Source: Dendrobium chrysotoxum
Taxonomy: Eukaryota; Streptophyta; Magnoliopsida; Asparagales; Orchidaceae
Reading direction: 5' to 3'
Assembly (NCBI GenBank): GCA_019925795.1
Contig: CM034307.1
Location: forward strand, 20,791,197-20,855,196
Length of the DNA: 64,000 nucleotides
Numbering within the stretch: position 1 is the stretch's first letter; each line of letters opens with the position of its first letter. The notes beneath the pieces are model-generated. The model ran no database searches. It was not told where the DNA came from and saw only the letters and a program-made list of their open reading frames with translations. Positions 20,801 through 35,800 of this stretch are shown here, in pieces. The position numbers and the translations under genes are program-made.

Positions 20801-23800
20801 TCGCAAGTATCCCTAAGGGAAATACTTGAGTTCGCAAGCAAACCCAACAATAATCGGTGAAAACAGTGAAAATACTCGAAGATCTCTAAGAAAATAGCCC
20901 AAAATCAGTAGATTATATTGTGGGAATAAAGCCCAAGCAAAGACAAAGCAAAGATACAATCGATCCTCAATTCGAGAGGAGGATCTTTCTCTCCCAATCT
21001 CTAGACGATGAATCTAGAGCCCAAAACACCAAAAGGGAACTTCAAAAGAACAATAATCATGCATGATACCCTAACCCTCTGCAAAAGAAACTAATTAAAG
21101 ACAAAGGACAATTACAAATTCCCTAAACAGCCCCCCTAATTCAAATTCTCCCTCCAAAGCAAGTTTAATTAGCATGTTGGGCCCCCCAGGGCAGCCGCCG
21201 CCTCTCTCTCTCTCTCTTTTCCCTGGTTCCGCCCAACTCTTGGGCCGCTTGCTATATGTAAGAACCGGTCCACTAGGGACTGATTCAGCCGACCCAAGAG
21301 GGGCCGGCCTAACATTACCGCCCTCCCAAGATTCACCTTGTCCTCAAGGTGGAAATCAGAAAACTGATGTTTCACCCTCTCATAAGGTTTCCATGTGGCG
21401 TCGTAGTTAGGAAGATTCTTCCACTTGATTAACACTTCTTTAGTTCCATCTTCTTTCTAGCGAACCCCCTTCAATTCTAAGTGTTCCAGAATCACCTCTA
21501 AATCCTCAGTAAGTGTCATTGGTAACTCCGAGCTGGCTGTATAATCTCCAATGGCCCTTCTCAACTGAGATACATGGAAAATCGGATGTATAGTCATCGT
21601 TGGTGATAGTTTTAGCCGATATTCTACCGCTCCAATCTTCTCCATTACTTCATAAGGTCCAAAGTACCTTGGAGCAAGCTTCTTATTTCTCCTGTTGGCG
21701 ACTGTGTTCTGTTTGTATGGTCGGAGCTTCAAGAACACCTTGTCCCCTACTTCGAACTAGATGTCCTTTCTATGCCCATCAGTTTGTTTCTTTATAATCT
21801 GTTGAGCTCTCAGTAGGTGTCTCTTCAACTCCTCTAACACTCTATCCCTCTCCTCCAAGTACTCCTCCACAGAAGAAACTGGAGTACTGTTACTCCCAAA
21901 GTGCACCAAGTGAGGAGGATCTCGTCCGTATAACACCTTGAATGGGGTCATCTGAGAAGCAGCATGATAAGAGGTGTTGTACCAATACTCGGCCCATGAT
22001 AACCACTTGGCCCATAACTTGGGTGTTTCTGACACAAAGCATTCAGGTAGGTTTCCAAACTCCTGTTGACCACTTCTGTTTGGTCATCCGTCTGGGGTTG
22101 GTAGGCGATGCTCCTCTTCAGAACTGTCCCCTGTAATATGAATAACTCTCTCAAAAAATGGTTGAGGAACACCTTATCTTTATCTGATACTATCGCCTCT
22201 GGTGCTCCATGCAATCTGACCATCTCTCTGATGAAAGCTGAAGCCAATGTCACCGCAGTGTATGGATGCCGAAGGGGAATGAAGTGAGCATACTTGCTCA
22301 ATCTGTGCACCTCCACAAAAATCACCGTGAAGCATTGTAAATGAGGCAACCCATCTATGAAGTCCATGGATACCTCCTCCCATACTCGACCCGGTAACGC
22401 CAACGGCTGTAGTAGTCCTGACGACATAGCTAGGTATTTGTTCCTCTGACAGATCTCACACCTGGCCACCATCTCCTCCACATCTCTATGCATCCCCTTC
22501 AAGTATAACTCTGAGGCTAGCCTCCTGTATATTTTTTGTACTCCTGAATGACCCCGAATAGCATTCCCATGAAACTCCTGGAGTATATTTGGAATGTGGG
22601 TTGAGGTCCGGGACATTACAAACCTCCCCTGATACAGCAGTCTGTCCCCCTCCAATGAGTACCCTGGGTGGCCACCCCTTTCCCTCAGTAAATCTTTCAT
22701 GATCTTTCCCAACTCCTCATCCCTAGCACTCTCCTCCCTGATGGTCTCCCAATCTAGCATTAAAGGGATTGATACTGCTAATGTCTGCAATTCCCCCATA
22801 CATCTGGACAAGGCATCTGCTGCCTTGTTCTCCACTCCTAGCTGTACTGAATTTCGAAATCGTATCCCAACAATTTGGATAGCCACCTCTGATGCTCCTT
22901 AGTCACCATATGTTGCTCCAATAAGTACTTCAGGCTCCTTTGGTTGGTTCTGACAATGAAATGCCTACCTAACAGGTAGGGTCGCCACTTCTGGATGTCT
23001 AAGATGATGACCATCAACTCCCTCTCATAGACTGATTTCAGCCTAGCTTTGGCTGTCAACACCTGGCTGAAGAAGGAAATGGGTCGATGATTCTGCATGA
23101 GTACTACCCCCAGTTCATACTCTGAAGCATCTGTCTCTACTATGAAGGCCTAAGTGAAGTCTGGTAAAGCTAAGATTGGTATAGTAGTCATAGCCTTCTT
23201 CAGTCTCTCAAATGCTGCTGTGGCCGCCTCTCCTCATAAAAATCCATCTTTCTTCAACTGCTCTGTTAGTGGCCATGCTATAGTGCTGTACCCTTTTACA
23301 AACCTCCTATAGTATCCTTTCAGTCCTAAGAATCCTCTCAACTCCTTCAGATTCTTAGGTAAGGGCCACCTCAACATGGTCTTAATCTTTGACTGATCGG
23401 CTGTCACCCCTTCTTTGGAAACAATATGACCCAAATACTCCACACTCATCTGGGCAAAGCAGCACTTCTTCAGGTTGTCCTTTAGCTGATGCTCCTGTAA
23501 GAGCTCTAACACCCTCCTCAAATGCTCCCAGTGCTCCTCCTCTGTCTGGCTGTAAACTAAGATATCGTCAAAAAATATCAAACAAACCGCCGAAGATAAG
23601 GTTTGAAGACCTTATTCATAAGTGACTGGAATGTGGCTGGAGCATTTGTGAGACCAAAAGACATCACTAGAAATTCATATTGGCCCTCATGAGTTCTGAA
23701 AGCAGCTTTTGGCACATCTTCCTTCTTCATTCTGATATGATGATATCCTGATTTCAGATCTATCTTGGTAAACATCACCGCGCCACTCAATTCATCCAAC

Positions 23801-26800
23801 AGGTTATCAATCACTGGTATAGGAAACTTATCTGGCACAGTTTCCTTGCTGATTGCCCTGTAATCTACACAGAACCTTCAACTATCATCTTTTTTCTTTA
23901 TTAGCAACATAGGTCTAGAAAAAGGATTGATACTAGGTCTAATAATACTTGCCACCAGCATCTCTCTGATCAGCTTCTTAATTTCATCCTTTTGAAATTG
24001 AGGATATCGGTAGGGCCTGACGCTGATGGGTGACACATCCTCCTTCAGAGTAATAGCGTGCTCCTGCTCCCTGGGTTGTGGCAATCCCTGAGGTGGCTGA
24101 AACACCTCCTGGAATCACTATATCAGTGGCTGTACGAAGAGGGGTATCCCTCTCCCTCCTCAAATCTTACTCTCTCCAACTTGTGAAGCTCCACCAAATA
24201 TCCTTCTCCTACTTTGATATTCCTCACCATGGTTTCGAAAGAAACCCTGGATTTGGACAACCTTGCATCTCCCTTGATCATCACCTTCCTTCCATCCACC
24301 ATCAGCTCCATCGTGAGGGCTCTCCAATTGATCTTGGTGTCCCCCAATGTCTGCAGCCATTTCATCCCCAAGATGACATCCATACTCCCAAGCTCCAGTG
24401 GGAGAAAGTCCTCCCTCACCTGAATGCTCTGGATGGTCAACATCACTCCTCTACAGATCCCCTGGTCTTTCTCCACCTTCCCAGTGCCCATCATCACCCC
24501 ATAACAAATAGTGTCCACCAATTTCAATCCCAGTTGGTCGACGACCTGAGTGGAAAGGAAATTGTGGGTAGCTCCATTATCAATCAAAACCACCACCTCC
24601 GTGCCCTCTATCTCCTCCTACACCTTCATGGTATGATTCATAGTGAATCCTACCACAGAATTCAGGGAAACCTCTACCAGATCTAGGTGCAGTTTCTCCT
24701 CCTCTTCCTCCTCTAACCCTCCTTCGCCTCCCTCCTCAGTTTCCTCATCATCACAGACGATAACCTGAAGAGTTCGGTCCCTACACCTATGCCCTGGAGT
24801 GTACCTCTCATCACACCTAAAACACAACCCCTTAGCCTTCTTCTCCTGCATCTCCTTCTCTGTCAGCTTCTTGAAATTTTCCCCATTTTCTCCTCCAACT
24901 GTCTTCTCCCTGGGGGTTTCGCGAACCCCTTCTGCTGTAGGACCCTTGGGTGCTAAGTGAGTGGTCGTCATCCGGTACGTGCCTCCTGAACTGCTGGTCC
25001 TGGGTACCCTTTCTAGATTCTTCTGATTCACTACCAGTTGGGCTAACTTCATGGCTTCTCTCAAGTTACGAGGCATCATAACTTTCACTGCTGCTATGAT
25101 ATCTGTCTTGAGTCCCTTCATGAAATTTCCCTCCAAGGAAGATTCTGATAATCGCGCCACCCGACTGGCTAGGTGTTCGAACTACTCCCGATAGTTTGCC
25201 ACGGATCCGTTCTGCATTAGTGCGAAAAACTGCTCATAGAAGTCTCCTCCCCCGTCGGTTTGGAAACGTTCCAATAAGAAGTCTTTGAATGCCCTCCAGC
25301 TTCATATAGGTCTCTTTTTTTCCCTCCACTGGAACCACGACAGCACCTTCCCTTCCAAACATAAGCCTGCTGCTGTCAGTTTCTCCTCATCTGTCAACCC
25401 ATTGCCGGAGAAATACCTCTCCACTTTGTAGATCCACCCATAAGCGTCATCCCCTTCAAAAATTGGCATTTTCAGCTTCCTCATATTTGTCTCTCCCTCG
25501 TTTCCCCGGATTCCACCATAATTTCCCCTCTCCCAAGTGCTTTGCTCTCCCCATGTCTCCCGATCTTCCCTTACATGTTCATCTTCAAACCCCTCATTCA
25601 CTTTCTTCCCTCCTTTCTCCAAAATCAACACCCCTCCTACCATAATGTCCTTCCTTTCTCTCCCAACCAGCACCCTTTACTCCTTGATCCCTATGCCCGC
25701 GTCTCTCTACATATCTTCCCCCTTTTTCCTCAATGATTTCTACATCGTTTTCCCTTCTACGAAAATCAGAATTCATAGTTCTTCCCGTTAGTCCCTTTGC
25801 CTCCGATGCCTTCGTTTGGGTTTGATTTTCCAAAAACTTTTTCACCATGAAATGCAGATCGGAAACTTTGTCTTCCACGGACAAGACCTTATCTTCTACG
25901 GAGGAGATTCGATCTTCCACCGTGGCTTTTATTTGGCTCATCTCTCCTTCAAATCGTTCTTCCAACGCGTCAACTTTCTTGGCCGCCATAAAAAATTCTG
26001 GATATTAGATCCAAAATTCAGCAAGATCTCTTTTTCCGATCCAAAAATCACCACTGAATTTCTATAAAATTCAGCCCAAAAGGGTCCAGAAAGAATGCTC
26101 TGATACCAATTTGATAGGAAATACTTGAGTTCGCAAGTATCCCTAAGGGAAATACTTGAGTTCGCAAGCAAACCTAACAATAATCGGCGAAAACAGTGAA
26201 AATACTCGAAGATCTCCAAGAAAACAGCCCAAAGACAGTAGATTATATTGTGGGAATAAAGCCCAAGCAAAGACAAAGCAAAGATACAATCGTTCCTCAA
26301 TTTGAGAGGAGGATCTTTCTCTCCCAATCTCTGGACGATGAATCTAGAGCCCAAAACACCAAAGGGAACTTCAAAAGAAAATAATCATGCATGAAACCTT
26401 AACCCTCCCTAAAAGAAACTAATTAAAGACAAAGGACAATTACAAATTTCCTAAACAGCCCCCCTAATTCAAATTCTCCCTCCAAAGCAAGTTTAATTAG
26501 CATGTGGGCCCCCCTAGGGCAGCCGCCCCCCCTCTCTCTCTCTTTTCCCCGGTTCCGCCTAGCTCTTGGGCCGCCTGCTATATGTAAGAACCGGTCCACT
26601 AGGGACCGGTTCAGCTGGCCCAGGAGGGGCCGGCCTAACAGTATACCAGACTTACGACTTTGAAATACCACCTTTGAAGGAAGCAGAATTTAGGCATCAT
26701 GCAAACAATATTGTCTAACTCCCGCATATGGTAAATGAGTCTTATTTAGAGTTTGAAATAAATGCTAGGCACACTATAAACTTTAAAGTAACAAAGTTTG

Positions 26801-29800
26801 CGTCTTATAAAGGTTAAATAGCATATCAACAAAACATATAATCACTCCTTTTTTGCCTTCTTATTTTAATATATAAATGCACAACATTCCTAGTCATATG
26901 TGTACATTCATTAATACTCCATTTTAATGAGTGTGCTTGGGAAATGCATTTGGGATCACACCACTAATGAAACTGTCAAACTTTTGGTATAAACTACCAA
27001 CTATCATAAGCACCTCCTATATGCACTTTAATTAAGTAGTGCTCCATGCATTATGATGAGAAAAATTTTCGCTGACAGTTTAGGTGACCAACTCACTATG
27101 ATCGTTGGATTATACCCTCAAAAAATTGTTTGGTGATTGTATAATGATACAAGCTTGACAGTTGCAACTTCTATCATTGATTATTCAATAAAACTTATCA
27201 TCATGCATGCATGCATGACAGTCAAAGATGCAAGATTATGATAGCACAATGAGTTACTTGTTATTCACATTATCAAAAATAATTAACCTGACAGCTCAAA
27301 TTAACATCATGCAATGAAATATATTTTTGTCATTTTCAGTCATTATTAATCTAAGTTACGACTATGCTATATGATAGAGCATGCTTGATAAGTAGGAATA
27401 AATGCTTGCGATGCGAAAAGTATAATGTAGATTTTAGTCAACTTCACACATTATCATCTAGCTTCCAATTATACTATGTGATAGAGAATACTTGATAGTT
27501 AGGAATAAATGCTTTTGATGCTAAGAAAATCATTGTAAAAGAATTAAATTATACAAGATGATTAACCGCATATACTAGTTAGATGCCAAAGAATATAAAC
27601 AATTGAATATGCTCTAGAACCTTATATACTTCAATGTTCCCATTTTATCAACTCATCTCAAAGTGATATCCATAGAATATACATTCTCCCCTCTTCATTC
27701 GTGCGTACTCAACTATAGTGAATACAATATCTAACTTAAAACCCAACATAATATTGTCACATCAATCATAACCAACTAAAGGCTTTAGTGGCTAAGATAA
27801 GTTGAGGGCTACCATAGTATTTATTGTTTAGCTTTTGTTTGTTCCGACTACTACAGGCACCTTAGGGGCCACATGCCAAGGGAACCACAATGACCTATGC
27901 TTTTATAGTTGATGGACATGGATGGCCTAACAACCACCACGTTTAGTCGCGGAAAGCTCTAACATTCTTTCCGAACATCCTCTAATAGCTGTAATTATTT
28001 TAGGGTGAGCACCTATCATTGCTAATTTTTCATGTTAAAATGAAGATGGATAAAATTTACAAGATTTAGTTCTTTCTAACTACACGATTAAGCAAACTAA
28101 CAAAGAACAAAGAATCAAAGTGGTATCATGGTAGGCTAGTTCCTCCTATCAAGTAGATATCAAGAATCAAGTGGTAGAGCTTGACAACTATAAGAAAACT
28201 TTAAAGACCACTAAGTGCCTTTATTTTCAGCAGGATCAACAAATTTCACCTGTAGATGGTATGTTGGGAGACGGAGAGTTGGGCGTGCTTAATGAGAGGG
28301 CTAGGTTTTCAAAGGGAGGAGAGCCAGTTGTTTGTTTACCCCTACCCAATCATCCTACATGGGCCTTGATCTATTATCCAACTTTATTATTGGCAGAATA
28401 AAATTAGTGTTTATATCATATTGTTGGAGCCTGACCATTTGACCATATTTATTTATCATATGGCAGTTTAGATCATCATTATCATTTAGGTTTTATCAAA
28501 TCCTATTAAAAAAATCATAAATCTTAAATTACCTCGAATGACTTTTAATTTATATTGTTAAAGTTTGTTTAATGGTTTAGATCAAACCTTCCCTATTTAA
28601 AATCCTCTCTGCTATCCCTCACCCTGTCACCCACTTGTGCCTTTCTCCAGGACCTACATCTCTCCACATGTCAACTTTGATTACACTTCATGTTGATCTC
28701 CATTGCTTTCAAACCTAGTTCTTTCTGCTGCATGGTTTTTCAAAAAATGAAATCTGACTTGAAATATGACTTGAACAACCAACCTGACATGGATTGTAGA
28801 TCAAAAACAGGTCTACTAATCTGATCCAAATTGAATCTTATTTGAAACTATTTGAATTCAGTCTGGGTGAGCGTTGGCCCCATCTTACAATTGATAGATC
28901 TAATTTTGGCCACCTCTGATGGGGCCCCCATACTGTTACCGTAACAGGACACTCTTTAACAAAACAATCAATAGTTCATCCTTTAGTCATATCATGACAT
29001 GTTGTAACTCTATGTATTTGGTGCATTTATTATGAACCATTTTTCACCGTTTAAGGCTATCATACTATCATGACGTGTTATAGTTTTATCTGTTTGATGT
29101 ATTTATTATTAAGTATTTCTTACATTGAAGGAAATGCCTAATGATAATTTTTTTTTGGGAGGATAAAACCATCTATTCTTTGTTTTGATGTACGGAATGC
29201 TGATAAAAAATGTATATAATTACTATTTGCCTGTTGCCTATGGTTGAAAATGAAGATTTCTGTAACTTGGTTGGACCTTTATTTCTGGAGATTAATCATC
29301 AGGTTAGAGTCAGATTTGCATAGCTTGTCCATGAAGGTCATTCTTCATTGGGCCTGTTTATTCTTCATCTAATTGAAAATCCAAGCATTTTATTTCCATT
29401 TATCGCTTTTTTCTTGCCATAATAGGGACTGATATTGACCAATCTTTTCATGTTCATTTCGAGATAAATTTTTACTTTTGGTGGAATTGGTGGATTGCTC
29501 CATGATTGAGTGAGCTTGTACTCTTCTTCCAGTCTGAAGTCTTTATTCATTTTTTTAGGCGCATTCTGTTCATACTTGTCTTTTTTATGGCTTGGATACC
29601 AAGTAATGTGGTATGTAATATTTCATTATCAAAATGAGCACTATGTGACCCTCGAGGGCGCTTTTTGCTAGTGATTTTTAATTTGTTACCTTTATGCACG
29701 GAATTGAATGTCATTTATAATGATGTTGTCCTTGTTGCGTTCTTTTGTGATCCTATTACTTTGTTTTTATTTTGAAATCTTGCTCAAAAGATGTCTGAAC

Positions 29801-32800
29801 ACTGTGCGCATGTTGAAATGCTCAGGGATCATTTATTAGAATAACCAGTTGTTAGTTTTTTAGTTCTTAGAATGAGCAACCGTTCAGTTATCAGACAATG
29901 GCGCTTCAAACTACTGTCCTAGTTGAACTTGTAAAAGCAGGGGTTTCTTCCTATTTGATGACCAACATGTGCTTTTTTAAGCAGACCTGTATGCCTAGAA
30001 ACTGTAAAGACGTTAGAATAGCTTTATTAACTGTATTTGGTGATTCATGCACTAATCTGATGCTCTACATTGAGATTCGTTGTTTGGGCTATGCAATTTT
30101 GCTTAAATGCTTCTTCTTTTCAACTATTATAAATATCCCTACAACTTCTATGAGCACCAAGACATAATGGTTATTTGTTTTGTTAGCTTTGGATAATGAG
30201 GATTGATGCAAATGATTCAACCATATTTTGTATTGTACAGAACTCAAAGTTCCTTCAGTTTGTATCAAAGATGAGTCGAGGTGAGCTGATAGTTGATGAA
30301 AATCAGATCAAACCAGCTACTGAGAGTGTCTCCGGTGATTGGGCCAATGAATTTCAGATGCAGTACAACCAAAGTTCTAGTCCGTGGGCTGATCAGTTTG
30401 TCCGTGAACAGGCAAGTCTTTTGCATGCTTCATTTTTATATCCTGAAACCATTTAACTCGCAATTGATTTTCATTTGGATTGCTTAAGGTATGAGTAAAT
30501 GGACTCACTATAAATTGTCATTAGAAGTACAAAATTGACCAAGTTTTGGTTCTCAGCTTCCGCAGGGAACAAATAATTGGATTAATGAGTTTGCTAAAGA
30601 GCATCAGAAGGAGGAAGTTGATGATCAGTGGGTCAACGAGTTCTCCAAACTGCATGTTCAGGATTGGGGAGAAGAATTTGGGCAGCAGGTTGCTGAAAGA
30701 GCTTTTGACGAAAGTGCTGCTGACAGATGGGCAGATGCTTATGATGAGTAAGCCTCTTATGTAATCAACAACAACAACAACAATAACAAGCCTTTGTCCC
30801 ACTACGTGGGGTCGGCAACATGAATCCTTTTTCTCCATTGTGTCCGGTTCAAAGTCAAATTCTCGTTTAAATCTAATAGAGAAAGATCATTTCTAATATT
30901 TTCTAACCAAGTCTTTTTAGGTCTACCTCTACCTTTCTTAACATAAGTCAAATCTAATACCTCTACTTTCCTAACTGGGTCATCGGAAGGCCGCCGTTTT
31001 ATGTGACCAAACCATCTAAGGCGACTCTCTCTAATCTTATCCTCCACTGGAGCTACTCCAACCTTTTCACGTATATGCTCATTTCGTATCCTGTCTCTAA
31101 GAGTAAATCCACTCATCCACCTAAGCATCCTCATCTCCGCAACACATAACTTAGTATTGTGCTTCTCTTTTAATGGCCAACATTCTGCACCATAAAGCAT
31201 TGCAGGTCTCACCACCATCTTATAGAATTTTCCCTTAAGTTTAAGGGGGACTTTTCTATCACACAACAAGCCCGATGCATTCCTCCACTTCAACCATCCA
31301 ACTTAAATTCTACTGATAACATCCCCATCTATTTCACCATCACTCTGAACAATAGATCCAAGATATCTAAAACGTGTACTCTTATTAATGACTTGATCGC
31401 CCAAAGTCACAATCCCCTCACTAGGTCTATTACTGCTAAAATTACACTCCATATATTCAATTTTAGATCTACTCAAGCGAAAACCTTTAGACTCTAAGGT
31501 TGATGAAGCCTCTTATGTAATCAGATACAGAAAATATGTATGAAACTTTTACTATCATGAGAATTTTGATTTGCTTATTCACTGGTTTGTGACCATTCAG
31601 CATCAGTGCAGAATTATATTTGAGTATTTGATTTTATAAAATTTTAAAACATTAAAAAAACTACCCGTTTTAGGCCTTATTTGGTTTCACAGTCGGGCTG
31701 CAGGATAGTGCTTTGGCAGCTGCCACGCCTATACATCTTGGCTCATTGCATGCAGGCAGTTTTTGCTGGCGCATGCCTACCAAGCTGCTTTCTCAGCTTC
31801 ACCCACACCTAAGAAAGGAGAAGTGCTGATTGTGTCAAACGGGCATTAATTTACTGCAAGATTCTGTTTAATTAAACAAATTTATTTTGGTTCTATGTTT
31901 TTTTGTATGGAAAAAGCTTTTATTGTAGTAAACTTATAATCTTCTATATACAGTTACCTTGATGAACAACTGGCTTTCAAACAAAAATCAAGTGCTTCAA
32001 GAGGGGTCTATGTTTTTTCCGATATGAATCCTTATGTTGGTCACCCTAACCCTTTAAAAGAGGGCCAAGAACTCTTCCGCAAGGGGCTTTTAAGTGAAGC
32101 TGTACTTGCATTGGAGGCTGAAGTACTAAAGAATCCTGACAATGCTGAAGGTTGGAGATTTCTTGGAATTACTCATGCAGAAAATGACGATGATCAGCAG
32201 GTTAAGTACTTTCTACTTGGAGTTTAGATGGAAAATTTGGATGAACTTATTCTTAATATCAAAACTTTTGGCTGCATATTTTGGTGGATTATGGCATATT
32301 CCGGTAATTTAACAGGCTATTGCATCCATGATGCGTGCACAAGAAGTTGATCCAACAAATCTTGAAGTACTTCTTGCTCTTGGCGTCAGTTATACTAATG
32401 GCAAGTACCACCCTACATCCAATCATTTTGATATTTATGTTATCAGCTTGATGAGGTTGCTTTACTTCCACCAGACTGCCTATTAGTATGGTATTTCATT
32501 CTGTCTCCATTACAGATTAGTATGTCTAATGTTTTGGTGACTGCTCTTTTTCTTACTCATTTGTAAATATGACATGCTTCTCTGCATGATTGTTGCCTTA
32601 TGCAAGGAATCACAGTATTTTTTAAAACCATACATTTCTGCAAGTAATTGCCTTAAATTTTCATCTTTTCTACGTTCGGTATTAACTACTCATTTCTGTT
32701 ATGTTATATTCTAAAAGCTTTTGTTGTGTTTTCAACGCCTCAGAGATACTCCTGAGTCAGTTTTGATTTTTATTTCCTTAATTATTCTTCCAAATTTTAT

Positions 32801-35800
32801 GAGTCTACTATTTTGATTGGTTATGTGGCATTACAGAATGACAAACATTAAGATTTTGGGTGCATAAGAAGCTGTACAATACAGCTCTCAAATTTGCTAC
32901 GAAGATTTGATATATAGGAATATTGAGAAAATTACTGAGAAATGTTTCCAATTTTCTTAAACATGCTTCCCCAACGACGACACAACAACAACAACAATAA
33001 AAATAATATCAAGCCTTTATCCCACTACGTGGGGTCAGCTATATGAATAATTTTTCTCCATTGTGTCCTATTAGGAGTGAAATTATCATTTAAATCTAAT
33101 AAAAAAAGGTTGTTTCTAATACTTTCTAACCAACTTTTTTTAGGTCTATCTCTACCTTTCTTAACATAGATTAGATCTAATATATCTACTCTCTTAACCA
33201 GGTTATCGAAAGGCCGGCATTTTATGTGACCAAATCATCTATGGCGACTCTCTAATCTTATCTCCTACTGGAGCAACTCCAACCTTTTCGCATATATACT
33301 CATTTCGCATTCTGTCTCTAAGTGTAAAGCCACTCAAACATGCTTCACCAAAAAGCAAATATCTTTGTTAACCGAGTTCAATTGACTAGATTCACTTAAA
33401 TGATGAGTTAGGTATTAACAGGTTATAACTCAAGTCTGCCCAACAAATTATTGGCGATAGCTTATATTTTGATCATATATGGGAGCTATATTTTCGAGCA
33501 TGTCATCTCTTAGTTAATTGATGTCAATCAGTTTTGTGAAATATTTTGAGATTCAAGATTTTAGAGCACTTGAGGCATCTAACAGACCTTTGTTGGACAG
33601 AATTTTATTGTGAAACATCACAAGAGCCTTAAATGTGATTTCTGATGGTCTGTCCTCTAGTTGGGATTCCCAAATGGATGCCTTAACATATCATGAAACT
33701 TCCAGATTAACCATTAAGATTAGGAGATTGAACTAGTACAACTTCTGAAGACTTCTGATGGCATATGTTCAGAACACATTATTTCCCTGTGTTTACTTGG
33801 ATTGTTATTGGGCGGAGTGGTCATTAATATCATTAAAGTAATTTCTCTAGGTGGTACTTTGTTTGGTGGAGCGCAACATGTGGTGCATACTTCACTGCAC
33901 TTAGAAAGCCATGCACCCAGAGATAGGACTTAAGTTTGCTTTGTCTTATATGCTTATGCTACGGAGTCATTTTAGCGAGTAAGAATGGTTGCTGCATTGT
34001 AATTTAGTCAATTAAGCTTTTGGCATTGTTGGTGAACTGTAAAAAATTCTCTGCTTGTAATATGGAGAAATATGTGGAGAAAAGTTATTCAGCAGGTACT
34101 GACAAGCATGACTGAGGTCTTCAAATTGGTCGTGGACCTTGTTTTGGTTACTTTGAGTTGACAACAATATAGGTTTAAGACCACACGTCTGGTTAGTGTA
34201 TTCTTGGTTGTTACATTTTGAGTTTATAAGCACAAACATTTGAGAGGTTTTTATGTGATCAAGAAGGCTCTCAAGAATATTTGCAAAATTACTATTGGAA
34301 GGTTAAAATTGTAAATGTCACAGACCAGCCTGAGAGTTTGGAATACCAAGGCAGGAGTAGTTGGTTGGGCAGGTCATTCTGATGGTAGTTTAATAATTTT
34401 TCTATTACCATTCTAGATAATTCAATAATAACGTATTCTAAAATATAAATTACCACAAACGAATAAAGTTTTGTTCATATTTTAATTATACATATATACA
34501 TAAATCAGTTTTGTTTCATGCATCTCAAACAAAATAACTAAACACAATATAAATATTTTTTAATATCTATTCTCATTTTCTCTTCTTCTTGATACAATTC
34601 TTCTCTATTTAATTCAAAGAAGTCTTTCCTGAAAATGAATATCAACTAATAGATTGAGTCATACAACAATTTAATAGCTGATTACAATTCTATATTATAG
34701 CAATTTCAAGAATAGAAATAATATGCATTTAGAGTTTCTAATTGAGTTTATATTAATTAAAACAATTAAATTTGTTTTTAAGTCTTTAATTGTGAAGGAA
34801 GGAGAAAATCAATAATTAAATATTTCAGCTTATCAAGTAATACTTTTGAATATTTTTGCACATAAAAAATGAGTCACAATTCAGTGAGTATATCATGCTT
34901 CTAAATTACAGTAACATAAGGCCTTTGGAATAATATGTATTCTCATTTCAAACATAAAGTAATTCTATTTAAAATTTATTTTTAATATGACAATCAATGT
35001 TATGCATGTCTATATGTGTCACATATGTCATATCTTTATTATTTTTATAAATAATATAACTGTATCATGAGACACTATTTAAAAATAATATCCATGAAGG
35101 TACTCCTTTTCATAAGAAATTATTAATAGTTATATCTTGGGTTTATCACTTTGGGAAAAAATAACAATTAAAAAGTTAAAATTTACCCCTTCTCACTCTC
35201 ACTCTTATTTTATTTCCCACTTTTTGTATTTGACTCTTCCGTAGGGGTCCACTTCTCACATTTCTGTATGAGACAAAATCGGCTCATGATTCTTTTGTAT
35301 CAACGCATCTAGTTCAGTGTGTGTATATATATATATATATATATCTTTTATTATAAATATGGATTCAGTGACTAAATATACTTATCCTAACAATCTACTA
35401 GTTTTTAAGGAAAGAATCTGAGTAGTTATCTATTTTTAAGAGATGGTTGGCCATAATTTGAAATGATTTAGGAAATTCGGATAATGTTTCCTAAATTGAT
35501 GCTTTATGGATAAACATGAATTGACTCTTGTTTTTCAATAAATAGAGGCCTTTAGGATTCTAATTTCAAGATTAAACCAAAAGAAGTGAGTCTTTCTTGC
35601 TTGATGTCATTTCATCTCTCATCCAATGTCATTCAACTATCTCTCTCCCTCTTTGTTTTCCGGTTTCAGCATAACAAGGAATCACGGCCTCTTTTCTCTC
35701 ACTATTGATAGCTGTTTACAACCACCCTCAGCCCATTCAAGTGGTTCAACTCTTATAGGCGCTAAGTATGGCCCTTTTAAAGGAAGCCAATATTAACCAC

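Larger units (their letters stand above)
20782..26640 (-). mobile_element. Complete Ty3/Gypsy chromovirus-type element
   Basis: 5.86 kb on the minus strand with two LTRs (533 and 529 bp; TGTTAGGCCGG to TTTCCTATCA in sense), a TGGTATCAGAGC primer site, a purine tract GGGAGGGCGG next to the 3' LTR, and GTATA target duplications. Domain order is gag, protease, RT, RNase H, integrase, chromodomain. The coding region has frameshifts and stops, so it is no longer autonomous. It sits antisense in the largest PEX5 intron. Confidence 0.95.
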
